The notes under the pieces were generated by a model. It was not told the origin of the DNA and ran no database searches. It saw only the letters and a program-made list of their open reading frames with translations. From Holophagales bacterium (lineage in GTDB: Bacteria; Acidobacteriota; Holophagae; Holophagales; Holophagaceae), in NCBI GenBank assembly GCA_031256155.1, contig JAIRRD010000093.1:1-10189 (forward strand): 10,189 nucleotides of DNA, written 5' to 3'. Below, in pieces: positions 1 through 6,872 of the stretch. The translations under genes were made by a program, and so were the position numbers. Positions within the stretch are counted from its first letter, which is position 1; every line of letters starts with the position of its first letter.

Positions 1-923
1 TTCAGGTCCTGCGAACATGCGACACTCATGTTGCAGCCGCTTTCACAATTAAGCACATCGAACAGGTTTGGCAATAGTTCGCTGCTGGAGTTGGCGTATA
101 CAGTTAGCTTGTTAAATACATCATAGCCTTCCGCACTGTCTATGCTGTAATTTTTCCCCAAAAAAAACTCAATATTTTCTTTGAGTCCGCCGGGCATTGG
201 GAACAGGGAACCTAAGGCGCTCTCGTAGTGGTCGAATGTCGTTTCTTCGTCGGGGAGACTGATGTCGCGCTCTTTGAGGTATTCTCTTAATTTTGAGAAG
301 GTGATGTTGTAGTCGGCCAACCCCGTTGCCTCGAATTCGCTCGTTTTGGCGATGCAGGGGGAGATGGCGGCAATTTTATCGGCGATACCTTCGTATTCTT
401 TCATGTAAATGGCGATACATGCCATCGGACTGTGCAGCGGGGACAGGTTCTTTAGTAAATCATGCTGGTAAATTTCGCAGTAAGAAACTATTACAGGGCA
501 TGGCTGGGTTATCAGCGGCACGGATTCGCTTTTTTCCATATACCTAATGTGCCCCCATATGCAGATGTCCGCTCCCAGGGATACATCATAAATTTTCTTT
601 ACGCCTGCTCTTTTTAGATAGGTGAATAGTCTTTTCCACTCAGGGATATTGGTCTTTATTGAAGGTGCCGCGATGAGCGATATGGGAACTCCGTTTGACA
701 GATCATTGAAAAACCGCTCGGTGTCGTCCGTATAAAGCCTCGCGCCGTGCTTGCATGTGGAAAGACATCTGCCGCAGGATATACACTGTTTGTCATCTAT
801 TGCGACTTTGAATTTTCCTGTATTGTCCTGATAAGTGATGTTGGCCATCTCCATCGGGCATTTACGGACACACCTGCTACAGCCCGTGCATAAATCCTGT
901 TCTGACCTGATTATCCTGCTCAC
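1..923 (-). CDS. [FeFe]-hydrogenase-like iron-sulfur sensor protein (3' part outside window)
   Basis: I translated the minus strand from a GTG at 923-921 and read 307 codons without a stop to the window edge, so the C-terminus is missing. Two [4Fe-4S] ferredoxin motifs come first (Cys12, 15, 18, 22 and Cys47, 50, 53, 57). The H-cluster domain follows: TQPCP at 139-143 (L1), PCIAKTSE at 189-196 (L2) and CESGC at 293-297 (L3), which keep all four H-cluster cysteines (142, 190, 293, 297). The L1 position that holds the proton-relay cysteine in catalytic hydrogenases is Pro141. Together with the short N-terminus, this fits the putative sensory [FeFe]-hydrogenases (HydS type, groups C/D), which often carry a PAS or output domain further on; that part would lie beyond base 1. 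The gene follows the HD-GYP regulator after 36 bases, probably in one transcript. Family assignment is firm; the sensory role is inferred. Confidence 0.88.
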   Translation of the reverse strand, partial: MSRIIRSEQDLCTGCSRCVRKCPMEMANITYQDNTGKFKVAIDDKQCISCGRCLSTCKHGARLYTDDTERFFNDLSNGVPISLIAAPSIKTNIPEWKRLFTYLKRAGVKKIYDVSLGADICIWGHIRYMEKSESVPLITQPCPVIVSYCEIYQHDLLKNLSPLHSPMACIAIYMKEYEGIADKIAAISPCIAKTSEFEATGLADYNITFSKLREYLKERDISLPDEETTFDHYESALGSLFPMPGGLKENIEFFLGKNYSIDSAEGYDVFNKLTVYANSSSELLPNLFDVLNCESGCNMSVACSQDL

Positions 924-930
924 TGGTTTA

Positions 931-936
931 TCACCT
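931..936 (-). promoter_or_regulatory. Shine-Dalgarno AGGTGA that sets the GTG start of the hydrogenase-like gene
   Basis: AGGTGA lies 7 bases before the GTG at 923-921. The reading frame is open back to the stop codon of the HD-GYP gene (962-960, same frame). The only other start codon there is a TTG at 953-951, which lacks a comparable site. The GTG is therefore the best start. Confidence 0.7.
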
Positions 937-959
937 CTCTCGCACTCACGCAATCCTTC

Positions 960-1976
960 TCATATCTTTGCTATTTTGAATTGTTCCCTCGCCTCATAAA
1001 AAACATTCGCAATCAATGGATCAAACTGCTTACCGGAACCTTCTGTTATGATTTTAACCGCATCTTCGTGACTGAACGGCTTCTTGTATGGACGTACGGA
1101 TATTAACGCATCATATACATCGACAATTGCCATGATTCGGCCCTGGATGGGAATGTCCGCCCCTTCCAAACCACGGGGATAGCCTTTGCCATCCCAGCGC
1201 TCGTGGTGGTAGCCTGCGACCAGTTTGGCATTGTGGAAAAACTCCTCGTCCTCTGCCAGCAAAATCATTTGTTCTATGATGCGTTCGCCCTCTGCCGAGT
1301 GTTTTTTCATTATTTCGTATTCCTCATCGGTCAGCTTGCCGGGCTTGTTTAAAATAGCGTCTGGAATGGAAATTTTACCAATGTCATGCAGACGCGCCGA
1401 TGAAATGAATAATTCCATATCCAATTTATTTAGCTCATCAGCGTATACACCGCGGACCATCATCTCGTCCACTAGTACCTTAATGTAAGTTGTGGTGCGC
1501 TCAATGTGACCGCCTGTTTCGTGGTCACGGCTCTCCACAATGTCCGCAAAACCGAATATGATGGCGTTTTGCAGGTGCCGGAGTTTTGCGGTCCGTTCGC
1601 GAATTATCTCGTCAATGTTCAAATGGGTATTGATTCGGTTCAGCAGGACGGGCGTTGAAAACGGCTTCGTGATAAAGTCGACCGCACCCAGCTCAAAGCC
1701 GCGGGCCTCAATTGATGCGTCTGTCACACTGGTAAGGAATATCACTGGAATATCAAACTGCGAGTCGCTGTTCTTTAGGTAATTCAGTGCCCCGAACCCG
1801 TCCAATTCCGGCATTTCGATGTCCAGCAGTATCAGATCTGGCCTTACCTTTTCGAGCAATGAAAACATTCTTGCTGCCGAAGGCAAGGTCATCACTCTGT
1901 AAAAGTTCTTCAGTACCTCTTTTGCCATCAGCAGATTTGTGTCGTTGTCGTCCACTATGAAAATTGTCTTTTGCAT
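960..1976 (-). CDS. Response regulator with REC and HD-GYP domains (putative c-di-GMP phosphodiesterase)
   Basis: 338 residues. The N-terminal receiver domain (about 3-120) has the acidic pair Asp9/Asp10, phosphoacceptor Asp52 in LLDIEMP, Thr82 and Lys104 in TKPF, so it should accept a phosphoryl group from a histidine kinase. A short helix links it to an HD-GYP domain (about 140-330) with a complete metal-site set: Glu153 in RDHETGGH, His157, His197-Asp198 in HDIGK, His226, His257-His258 and Asp286. The GYP signature is intact (GKGYPRG, 263-269). The family hydrolyses cyclic di-GMP. The ATG at 1976 has AAGGA 7-8 bases upstream. No kinase is visible in the window. The next gene downstream, the hydrogenase-like sensor, is a plausible signalling partner, though this is inferred from adjacency only. 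Confidence 0.93.
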   Translation of the reverse strand: MQKTIFIVDDNDTNLLMAKEVLKNFYRVMTLPSAARMFSLLEKVRPDLILLDIEMPELDGFGALNYLKNSDSQFDIPVIFLTSVTDASIEARGFELGAVDFITKPFSTPVLLNRINTHLNIDEIIRERTAKLRHLQNAIIFGFADIVESRDHETGGHIERTTTYIKVLVDEMMVRGVYADELNKLDMELFISSARLHDIGKISIPDAILNKPGKLTDEEYEIMKKHSAEGERIIEQMILLAEDEEFFHNAKLVAGYHHERWDGKGYPRGLEGADIPIQGRIMAIVDVYDALISVRPYKKPFSHEDAVKIITEGSGKQFDPLIANVFYEAREQFKIAKI

Positions 1977-1998
1977 AATAGGTCCTTCATGCGCAATC

Positions 1999-2059
1999 TA
2001 TTATAGCGGTTCCATATCAAAATCGCCTTTCGCGATTTTGATATGGAACCGCTATAATA
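1999..2059. repeat. Perfect 28-bp hairpin repeat (copy A of the CAAAATCGC hairpin family)
   Basis: Arms 1999-2026 and 2032-2059 are perfectly complementary around a 5-base loop (CTTTC on the plus strand). Both ends read TATTATAGCGG going inward, so each outer edge carries an outward-facing TATAAT. The element fills most of the gap between the divergent genes starting at 1976 (minus) and 2086 (plus). There is no T-run after either arm, so it is not a standard intrinsic terminator. Related hairpins lie at 4393-4431 and 9856-9904. Confidence 0.9.
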
Positions 2060-2085
2060 CCCATTGGTTGCAAGCGAGGTTCTCT

Positions 2086-2940
2086 ATGTCTAACACAGTC
2101 AAAAGATCCAAATTAGGTCTATGGCTTTGGCTATTAGCTTTTTTTGTAATGGTCGCGTCTGCCGTTTATCAGCGTCGTACAGGCCCGACTTACCCTCTGC
2201 GAGGGCGCATTAATGTTGCTGGGCAGCAACTGAATTACCGCTTGCCGCGCAGCGCTGAAAATATAGGCGTTGCCAGGATTGTCATTCCCGATCCAGGCGT
2301 TCCTGGGCGCGTGCTTTGGAGATGTTATCCAACCGCAGATCCGTTTACCGTAGTATTCATGGCACCGGAATCAGATGGCAATAAAAAGATGCTGACAGCC
2401 AGAATTCCGCCTCAAGAAGCTGCCGGAAAAGTAGAGTACAGAATAGAAATTGGCAGTTCAGTAATACCTGATAACGATGAAACGGTAATACTGCGCTTTA
2501 AGGGGCCTGTATCCACTCCTGTGCTGATATCCCATATCCTTTTAATCTTCATTGCCATGCTCATAAGCACCAGAGCTGGATTGGGGGCCGTGTTTGGAAA
2601 GGATGAAAAAAACCTTCCATGGATGACACTGGGTTTGGTGCTTGTTGGGGGAATAATTTTGGGCGCGTTTGTCCAAAAAGCGGCGTTTGGGGCATATTGG
2701 ACTGGTTGGCCATATGGTTCTGATTGGACTGATAACAAGACATTGTTCATGTTCCTTGGATGGCTGGCCACTTGTTTGCTGATGATGTTTCCAAAGGCAA
2801 AGCGCCCCGCCATTGTGTTTGCGTCGCTACTGACTCTCGTTGTCTATCTCATTCCCCACAGTTTGCGTGGAAGCCAGCTGAATTACAATCAGGAACAAAG
2901 TGCTGAAAGTTTCGAAAGCACTCTCCAAACTGACCAGTGA
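2086..2940 (+). CDS. Hypothetical multi-pass membrane protein with an extracytoplasmic domain
   Basis: 284 residues, function not recognised. Residues 10-27 form a first hydrophobic segment after a basic N-terminus. Residues about 30-142 look like a soluble, strand-rich domain (starting YPLRGRINVAG), probably outside the cytoplasm. Four more hydrophobic segments follow, near 144-162, 178-195, 218-235 and 240-256. An aromatic loop (AYWTGWPYGSDWTDNKT, 203-218) between segments three and four looks like a conserved family motif. The tail after 257 is polar. I chose the ATG at 2086 because GAGG at 2076-2079 sits 6 bases before it; an open frame runs further back to 1939 but passes through the hairpin repeat and the opposite-strand regulator. 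The MetX-like gene starts at or just after its stop codon, so the two are likely co-transcribed. Confidence 0.82.
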   Translation: MSNTVKRSKLGLWLWLLAFFVMVASAVYQRRTGPTYPLRGRINVAGQQLNYRLPRSAENIGVARIVIPDPGVPGRVLWRCYPTADPFTVVFMAPESDGNKKMLTARIPPQEAAGKVEYRIEIGSSVIPDNDETVILRFKGPVSTPVLISHILLIFIAMLISTRAGLGAVFGKDEKNLPWMTLGLVLVGGIILGAFVQKAAFGAYWTGWPYGSDWTDNKTLFMFLGWLATCLLMMFPKAKRPAIVFASLLTLVVYLIPHSLRGSQLNYNQEQSAESFESTLQTDQ

Positions 2941-2945
2941 AACAA

Positions 2946-3881
2946 ATGAGCAATATTTACACTGCATATCGTGTGGCGGGTCATGGCCCTGTCAAAATTT
3001 TGCTGTTGCACGCGCTGACAGGCGGAACTGACGCTGCGGATAGAGATGGCGTGAAAGGATGGTGGGGACCTGTATTTAAGCCGGAAGCGCCGCTTGCGGA
3101 ACATTCCGTAACTGTTTGGACACCAAATCTGTATGGCAGTTGTTATGGAACTACTGAGCTGGACGAACAAACACTTCAAGCTAAAAAAGCTCCGGCCTCG
3201 CTTACTGCCATAAATACCAGACTGCAAGCTGAGGTATTGGCGGATTGGATTCGGTCGTTGGATCTGCACTTTGATTTGTTAATTGGCCCATCTCTTGGTG
3301 GAATGGTTGGGCTTGAGTTGGCCTGTTTAATGCCGGACAGATTTCGCGCAATAGGTATTATTGGATGCAGCGCAAAGTCTGATGCGTGGTTGTGGGGAAC
3401 TAACGAAATACAGCGAGCCATATTGCGTAGCCCTGAATTATCGGATGAAGAAGCTGTTGCGCTGGCGCGCAGAGCGGCAATGTTGACATTCCGCACGCCT
3501 ACAAGTCTTGGAAAGCGCTTTGAGATACCTGAAAAGATGCGGGCTTGGCTGGAATATCATGGGAAAGCCTTGGCGGCACGTTTTACTCGCAAGAGCTATC
3601 TGGCAATGTTGGATGCGATGGATGGGCACGATTTGGGGCGGGATAGGGGCGGTCTTGTTTCCGCCATGTCCTGCATAAAGATTCCTCTTTTTGTGCTTGG
3701 TATGCAGGATGACCGCATGATTTCAACTGACTCGCTGTACGAAACAATTGATTCCGCAAAGGAAGCTGGTGTACGGTGCGCTTTGGATTGGATTCAAACA
3801 ATACATGGGCATGATTCATTTTTAATTGAATGGCCTCAGGTCGTGAAATGGCTCAATAAACTCATACATGAGGTTTCGTAG
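2946..3881 (+). CDS. Homoserine O-acetyltransferase (MetX)-like alpha/beta hydrolase
   Basis: 311 residues from the ATG at 2946. Family features in order are: LLLHALTGG (19-27) near the oxyanion region; GWWGPVF (37-43); NLYGSCYGTT (60-69); the nucleophile elbow GPSLGG with Ser116; AMDGHDLGRDRGG (224-236); Asp256 in GMQDDRM; and His290 in IHGHDSF. The Ser-Asp-His triad is complete. MetX-family enzymes transfer an acyl group from acyl-CoA to homoserine (or serine) for methionine or cysteine synthesis. The protein is somewhat shorter than typical MetX, and no sulfhydrylase gene is nearby, so the acceptor substrate is uncertain. A GTG at 2937, overlapping the upstream stop TGA, is an alternative start that would add three residues; neither start has a strong SD, which suggests translational coupling to the membrane protein gene. 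Confidence 0.82.
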   Translation: MSNIYTAYRVAGHGPVKILLLHALTGGTDAADRDGVKGWWGPVFKPEAPLAEHSVTVWTPNLYGSCYGTTELDEQTLQAKKAPASLTAINTRLQAEVLADWIRSLDLHFDLLIGPSLGGMVGLELACLMPDRFRAIGIIGCSAKSDAWLWGTNEIQRAILRSPELSDEEAVALARRAAMLTFRTPTSLGKRFEIPEKMRAWLEYHGKALAARFTRKSYLAMLDAMDGHDLGRDRGGLVSAMSCIKIPLFVLGMQDDRMISTDSLYETIDSAKEAGVRCALDWIQTIHGHDSFLIEWPQVVKWLNKLIHEVS

Positions 3882-3897
3882 AGAATTGATTTTTATG

Positions 3898-3918
3898 TTG
3901 CAAACAGTGCATTTGCAA
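3898..3918. repeat. Small hairpin after the MetX-like gene
   Basis: Perfect 7-bp stem TTGCAAA/TTTGCAA with a 7-base loop, 16 bases after the stop codon at 3881. No T-run follows, so a terminator role is doubtful. Confidence 0.45.
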
Positions 3919-3984
3919 GCAGAGCCAACTATTTGCATTGCTCGCCTAGCGGTAGTCAAAACATGCCCGCAAGCAGTACACAGT

Positions 3985-4006
3985 CAGGATTTGCAAACAA
4001 ATCCTG
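3985..4006. repeat. Hairpin, 9-bp perfect stem
   Basis: CAGGATTTG (3985-3993) pairs with CAAATCCTG (3998-4006) around the loop CAAA. It lies in the non-coding island 3882-4399, without a T-run. Confidence 0.6.
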
Positions 4007-4014
4007 GCACAGCG

Positions 4015-4048
4015 ATTCAATGTGAAATGCGCCCATTTCGCATTGAAT
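4015..4048. repeat. Hairpin, 15-bp stem
   Basis: Arms 4015-4029 and 4034-4048 pair over 15 positions with a single T-G wobble, around the loop CGCC. No T-run follows. It stands 21 bases before the first TATAGC-bounded element. Confidence 0.65.
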
Positions 4049-4069
4049 GAAGCCAGGCGGCATGACTGA

Positions 4070-4194
4070 TATAGCGGTTTAACTTATTGTAGTTAAACCG
4101 CTATGCCGGGATTCGCCTGCGAATCACGGCCGCTCATAGTCCATAGGCGAGCTTGGCTCGCCGTAAATGGACTATGAAAGCGAAAATTGCTATA
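4070..4194 (+). repeat. Composite structured repeat element, copy 1 (TATAGC...GCTATA, about 125 bp)
   Basis: The element begins TATAGCGG (4070) and ends GCTATA (4194), so TATAGC is its terminal inverted repeat. It contains three consecutive hairpins. The first is a perfect 13-bp stem (4071-4083 with 4092-4104). The second joins 4105-4116 to 4119-4130 with one G-A mismatch. The third is 17 bp (4135-4144 with 4167-4176, and 4146-4152 with 4156-4162, with an internal loop). Bases 4080-4194 recur inverted at 10075-10189 with only two differences (4094 and 4117). It has no coding potential, and it resembles a MITE or a mobile structured repeat. Confidence 0.85.
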
Positions 4195-4334
4195 TATAGC
4201 GGTTCCCCTATTGATTAGCAATTTTCACTGTAGTTTTCGGCTACGCCTTCCGTTTCGTTCCCCGCCTATGGCGGCTCTCTACACTCTCGACGCAGCCTCT
4301 GCACTCCGTGCAATTCCCAAGGGGAATGGCTATA
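4195..4334 (+). repeat. Second TATAGC-bounded element abutting the first (about 140 bp)
   Basis: It starts TATAGCGGTTCCCCT at 4195, the base after the previous element ends, and finishes GGGGAATGGCTATA at 4334. The ends are imperfect inverted repeats (13 of 15 positions, differing at GG versus CA). Internal small palindromes are CCGCC/GGCGG (4262-4274), GCAC/GTGC (4301-4311) and ATTCCC/GGGAAT (4313-4327). An AGCAATTTTC motif at 4217-4226 matches the end of the first element in inverted orientation. The boundaries are inferred from the ends only, since no second full copy lies in the window. Confidence 0.55.
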
Positions 4335-4392
4335 TTTCAAGGGTCTGGCTGAAATGAAAAGGGTTTACAGCACCTGAACATGCCACAAAACC

Positions 4393-4440
4393 TTCCGCAT
4401 CAAAGTCGCGGAACGCGATTTTGATGCGGAACTGCTATAA
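4393..4440. repeat. Hairpin repeat copy B, overlapping the 3' end of the protease gene
   Basis: 18-bp stem (4393-4410 with 4414-4431) around GAA, with one G-T wobble, followed by CTGCTATAA to 4440. On the minus strand it reads TTATAGCAGTTCCGC then CAAAATCGC, which aligns with copy A at 1999-2059. Two stem pairs are changed from A-T/T-A to G-C/C-G on both arms. The far GCTATA end is missing on the left side. Confidence 0.8.
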
Positions 4441-5275
4441 TTCTCATATTTTTTGATTTCCACAACACGAAGCAGATACACATGATTAAACACACGGCCG
4501 TGCAAGGTAAACTGGCTTCTAAGCCAAAGTCACCGCCTGTAAACCAATGAGGCAGGTCATTAAATACAGGTGCCCAGTACCCTTGCGATTTTTCGCCACT
4601 CACGCCGAAGCCCAACAGGCTTCCCTGAGTCCAGTTCCAGCCCAAATGAATGCCAACAGGCAACGCCAGACTTTTTGTCCTTATCCAGGCCAGACCAAGC
4701 AGTACAGAGGCCAGTCCGATATTCAAACTTCCAAGTAACAGTGTGCCGCCTGTCATACCGGGATTGTCCAAGTGGGCTATTACAAAGAACAATCCGAAAA
4801 GCAATAGTGCGGTTGTGTTTCCTAAACCACGTACAGCCCACTGGAACGCGTACCCGCGAAAAAGCAATTCTTCATACAAACTGATTGCCAAAAACGAAAT
4901 TAACGCATAAATAATATGACCTAAGTTAATCTGTGTATTGCGTACCCAGGTAAAGCCGTCAAAAAAAAATATGATTAACGCCTGGAATAAAATCAGTAAA
5001 AGACCAAGCAAAATTCCAATAGCAAACTCTGATAAAAACCCTATGTTTAAACGTAAACCAATTGAATTTAAATTGTTTCCTTCCAATTTAAGACAAAGAT
5101 GTGAAACTGCAAGTACTGCTACAATTGAAATCCATATTTGTACGGAGGCTGAAAATGGCAAAAAAGCGATAAAACTAAATACAATAAATATTAGGAATAC
5201 AAATCCAAGTATCCTACTAGCATTTCGGATTTGAGTTTGTTTCTTTTTTAAAAGATTATAATGGAATATTGCCAT
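4400..5275 (-). CDS. CPBP-family intramembrane metalloprotease (CAAX protease/bacteriocin-processing)
   Basis: 291 residues from the ATG at 5275. It is strongly hydrophobic with about seven to eight membrane segments. The CPBP (Abi, Rce1-like) motifs are all present: EELLFRGY (135-142), FFVIAH with His168, and HLGWN with His210 and Asn214. These residues form the metal and catalytic site within the membrane. Family members process prenylated proteins, bacteriocins or anti-sigma factors; the substrate here is unknown. The start overlaps the 3' end of the carboxyltransferase gene by 20 bases, so translation is probably coupled; no good SD is seen. A GTG at 5326 would add 17 residues read inside the upstream gene and is less likely. 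The last roughly 13 residues (after KNMR) and the stop TGA come from the hairpin repeat at 4393-4440, so the native C-terminus was probably altered. Confidence 0.85.
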   Translation of the reverse strand: MAIFHYNLLKKKQTQIRNASRILGFVFLIFIVFSFIAFLPFSASVQIWISIVAVLAVSHLCLKLEGNNLNSIGLRLNIGFLSEFAIGILLGLLLILFQALIIFFFDGFTWVRNTQINLGHIIYALISFLAISLYEELLFRGYAFQWAVRGLGNTTALLLFGLFFVIAHLDNPGMTGGTLLLGSLNIGLASVLLGLAWIRTKSLALPVGIHLGWNWTQGSLLGFGVSGEKSQGYWAPVFNDLPHWFTGGDFGLEASLPCTAVCLIMCICFVLWKSKNMRIIAVPHQNRVPRL

Positions 5276-6797
5276 GTTTTTTTGCTGGAATCTGATCGCG
5301 TTTGGTTTCCAATAAACCAAGTGCACGCACTAATTTTTTGCGTGTTTCCCTAGGCATTATAACTTCATCCACATAACCAAGACCTGCTGCAACGTAAGGA
5401 TTTGCCAGCTTTTCATTGTAGTCGGCAATAACTTGTGCTCGTTTTGCCGCCGGATCTTCCGCTTTAGAAATTTCCTTGCTATAAAGGACATTAGCTGCCC
5501 CTTCGGCCCCCATAACTGCTATTTCGGCCGTGGGATAGGCAAAGTTAAAGTCTGAACGAATATGCTTACTGGCCATCACAATGTAAGCCCCGCCGTACGC
5601 CTTGCGAGTAATTACAGTTAGTTTTGGTACTGTGGCTTCGCAAAAAGCATACAACAATTTGGCCCCATTTTTAATTAAGCCGTTGTACTCTTGGTTGGTG
5701 CCTGGCAAGAAACCTGGCACATCTTCAAAAACTATCAGCGGAATGTTGAAAGCATCGCAGAAACGTACGAACCTTGCCGCTTTTTCAGATGCGCTGATAT
5801 CTAAAACCCCCGCCAAATTAGCTGGCTGATTTGCGACAATGCCAACAGATCTGCCGCCAATTCTGGCAAAACCAATTACAACATTCTGGGCGTAAGCTTC
5901 CATGACTTCAAAAAAATAAGCGTCATCCACAATACCTTTAACAAGAGAACGCATATCATAGGGCTTTGTTGGGTCTTCTGGAACCACACTGTCAAGCTCC
6001 GGGTTTTCAAGAGGCGTCTCATTCAACGCAGCGCGGCGCGGTGCTTCCCCCATATTGTTTGAAGGAAGAAAACTCAGAAGCTCTCTTGTGTGCGCGATAG
6101 CCGCAAGATCAGACGGTGCCATAAAATGACAGACGCCGGATTTGTACCCATGCGTGGAAGCGCCTCCCAGTTCTTCCTTGGTGACATCTTCATGAGTAAC
6201 AGCTTTTATGACTTCCGGTCCGGTAACAAACATATAGCTGGTATTGCGCACCATTGTTATGAAGTCGGTAATAGCCGGACTATATACGGCACCGCCAGCG
6301 CAAGGTCCCATTATCAGGCTGATCTGAGGGATTACGCCCGAAGCCATTGTGTTGCGTAAAAATATCTCCCCGTAGCCTGCAAGCGAATTTACTCCTTCTT
6401 GAATACGGGCACCGCCGCTGTCATTTATACCAATTACGGGGCAACCTACTTTCATTGCCATGTCCATGACCTTGCAAATTTTTCTGGCAACGGTAAGCGA
6501 AAGTGAACCACCTTGGACAGTGAAGTCTTGAGCAAAAACAGCCACAGGCCGACCATCAACGCGGCCAAAACCAGCAACAACACCATCACCTAGAATCTGC
6601 TCACCGAGATTAGGATTCATAGCCAAAGCGTCAACTTCCTCAAAGCTACTTTCGTCTAAAAACGCATCAATGCGTTCACGGGCAGTGAGTTTGCCTTGTT
6701 GATGCTGTTTGTCTATACGAGCCTGCCCCCCTCCAATTCGAGCAGCTTCATATTTAACTCTGAGGGCGTCAGTTTTTTGCTGAAGGGACATAAACAT
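5256..6797 (-). CDS. Acyl-CoA carboxyltransferase (propionyl-CoA carboxylase beta / methylmalonyl-CoA decarboxylase alpha type)
   Basis: 513 residues, full length for the family. The protein has two crotonase-like halves. The N-half has SGGARIQEG (127-135) and the oxyanion loop [11 protein letters not shown] (164-174). The C-half has [11 protein letters not shown] (359-369), the loop RKAYGGAY ending at 405, and MGAEGA (429-434). The enzyme moves CO2 between biotin and an acyl-CoA, as in propionyl-CoA carboxylase or, reversed, in Na+-pumping methylmalonyl-CoA decarboxylase. No biotin carrier, biotin carboxylase or membrane decarboxylase subunit is in the window, so the direction cannot be told. 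AAGGAG (6801-6806) is only 3 bases from the first ATG (6797) but 9 from the second (6791), so MSLQQ may be the true N-terminus. A promoter lies directly upstream. Confidence 0.93.
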   Translation of the reverse strand: MFMSLQQKTDALRVKYEAARIGGGQARIDKQHQQGKLTARERIDAFLDESSFEEVDALAMNPNLGEQILGDGVVAGFGRVDGRPVAVFAQDFTVQGGSLSLTVARKICKVMDMAMKVGCPVIGINDSGGARIQEGVNSLAGYGEIFLRNTMASGVIPQISLIMGPCAGGAVYSPAITDFITMVRNTSYMFVTGPEVIKAVTHEDVTKEELGGASTHGYKSGVCHFMAPSDLAAIAHTRELLSFLPSNNMGEAPRRAALNETPLENPELDSVVPEDPTKPYDMRSLVKGIVDDAYFFEVMEAYAQNVVIGFARIGGRSVGIVANQPANLAGVLDISASEKAARFVRFCDAFNIPLIVFEDVPGFLPGTNQEYNGLIKNGAKLLYAFCEATVPKLTVITRKAYGGAYIVMASKHIRSDFNFAYPTAEIAVMGAEGAANVLYSKEISKAEDPAAKRAQVIADYNEKLANPYVAAGLGYVDEVIMPRETRKKLVRALGLLETKRDQIPAKKHGNIPL

Positions 6798-6826
6798 AAA
6801 CTCCTTGAGTTATTAAACAAACGCAT

Positions 6827-6856
6827 ATTATAGCCTTGCGTGCGTCTTCAGGTCAA
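6827..6856 (-). promoter_or_regulatory. Sigma-70-type promoter for the carboxyltransferase gene
   Basis: On the minus strand, TTGACC (6856-6851) and a consensus TATAAT (6832-6827) are 18 bases apart. The predicted transcript start near 6820 would leave a leader of about 22 bases including the SD. It lies in the 75-base gap after the transaldolase gene, so the carboxyltransferase and protease genes can be transcribed separately from the upstream genes. Confidence 0.65.
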
Positions 6857-6872
6857 AAAAGGACAGAGAACA

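Noticed and set aside
1999..2059. Intrinsic terminator
   Set aside because: The stem is strong, but no T-run follows on either strand, and it lies between divergent gene starts, where no terminator is needed.
1939..2085. Upstream extension of the membrane protein frame to an ATG at 1939
   Set aside because: It would be translated through the opposite-strand regulator start and the palindromic repeat; the ATG at 2086 has GAGG at proper spacing and is followed by a natural basic N-terminus and membrane segment.
3868..4050. Short plus-strand open frame after the MetX-like gene
   Set aside because: It overlaps the gene end and runs through hairpins; no SD, no recognisable protein pattern.
4070..4440. 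CRISPR array
   Set aside because: The repeated sequences are palindromic elements of different lengths without regular direct repeats and spacers, and no cas genes are nearby.
4560..4910. Open frames on either strand within the protease gene
   Set aside because: They are out of frame with a gene that has all family motifs, and their translations show no domain pattern.
5276..5326. GTG start at 5326 for the CPBP protease
   Set aside because: The 17 extra residues lie wholly inside the carboxyltransferase 3' end and add nothing family-like; ATG at 5275 gives a normal N-terminus.
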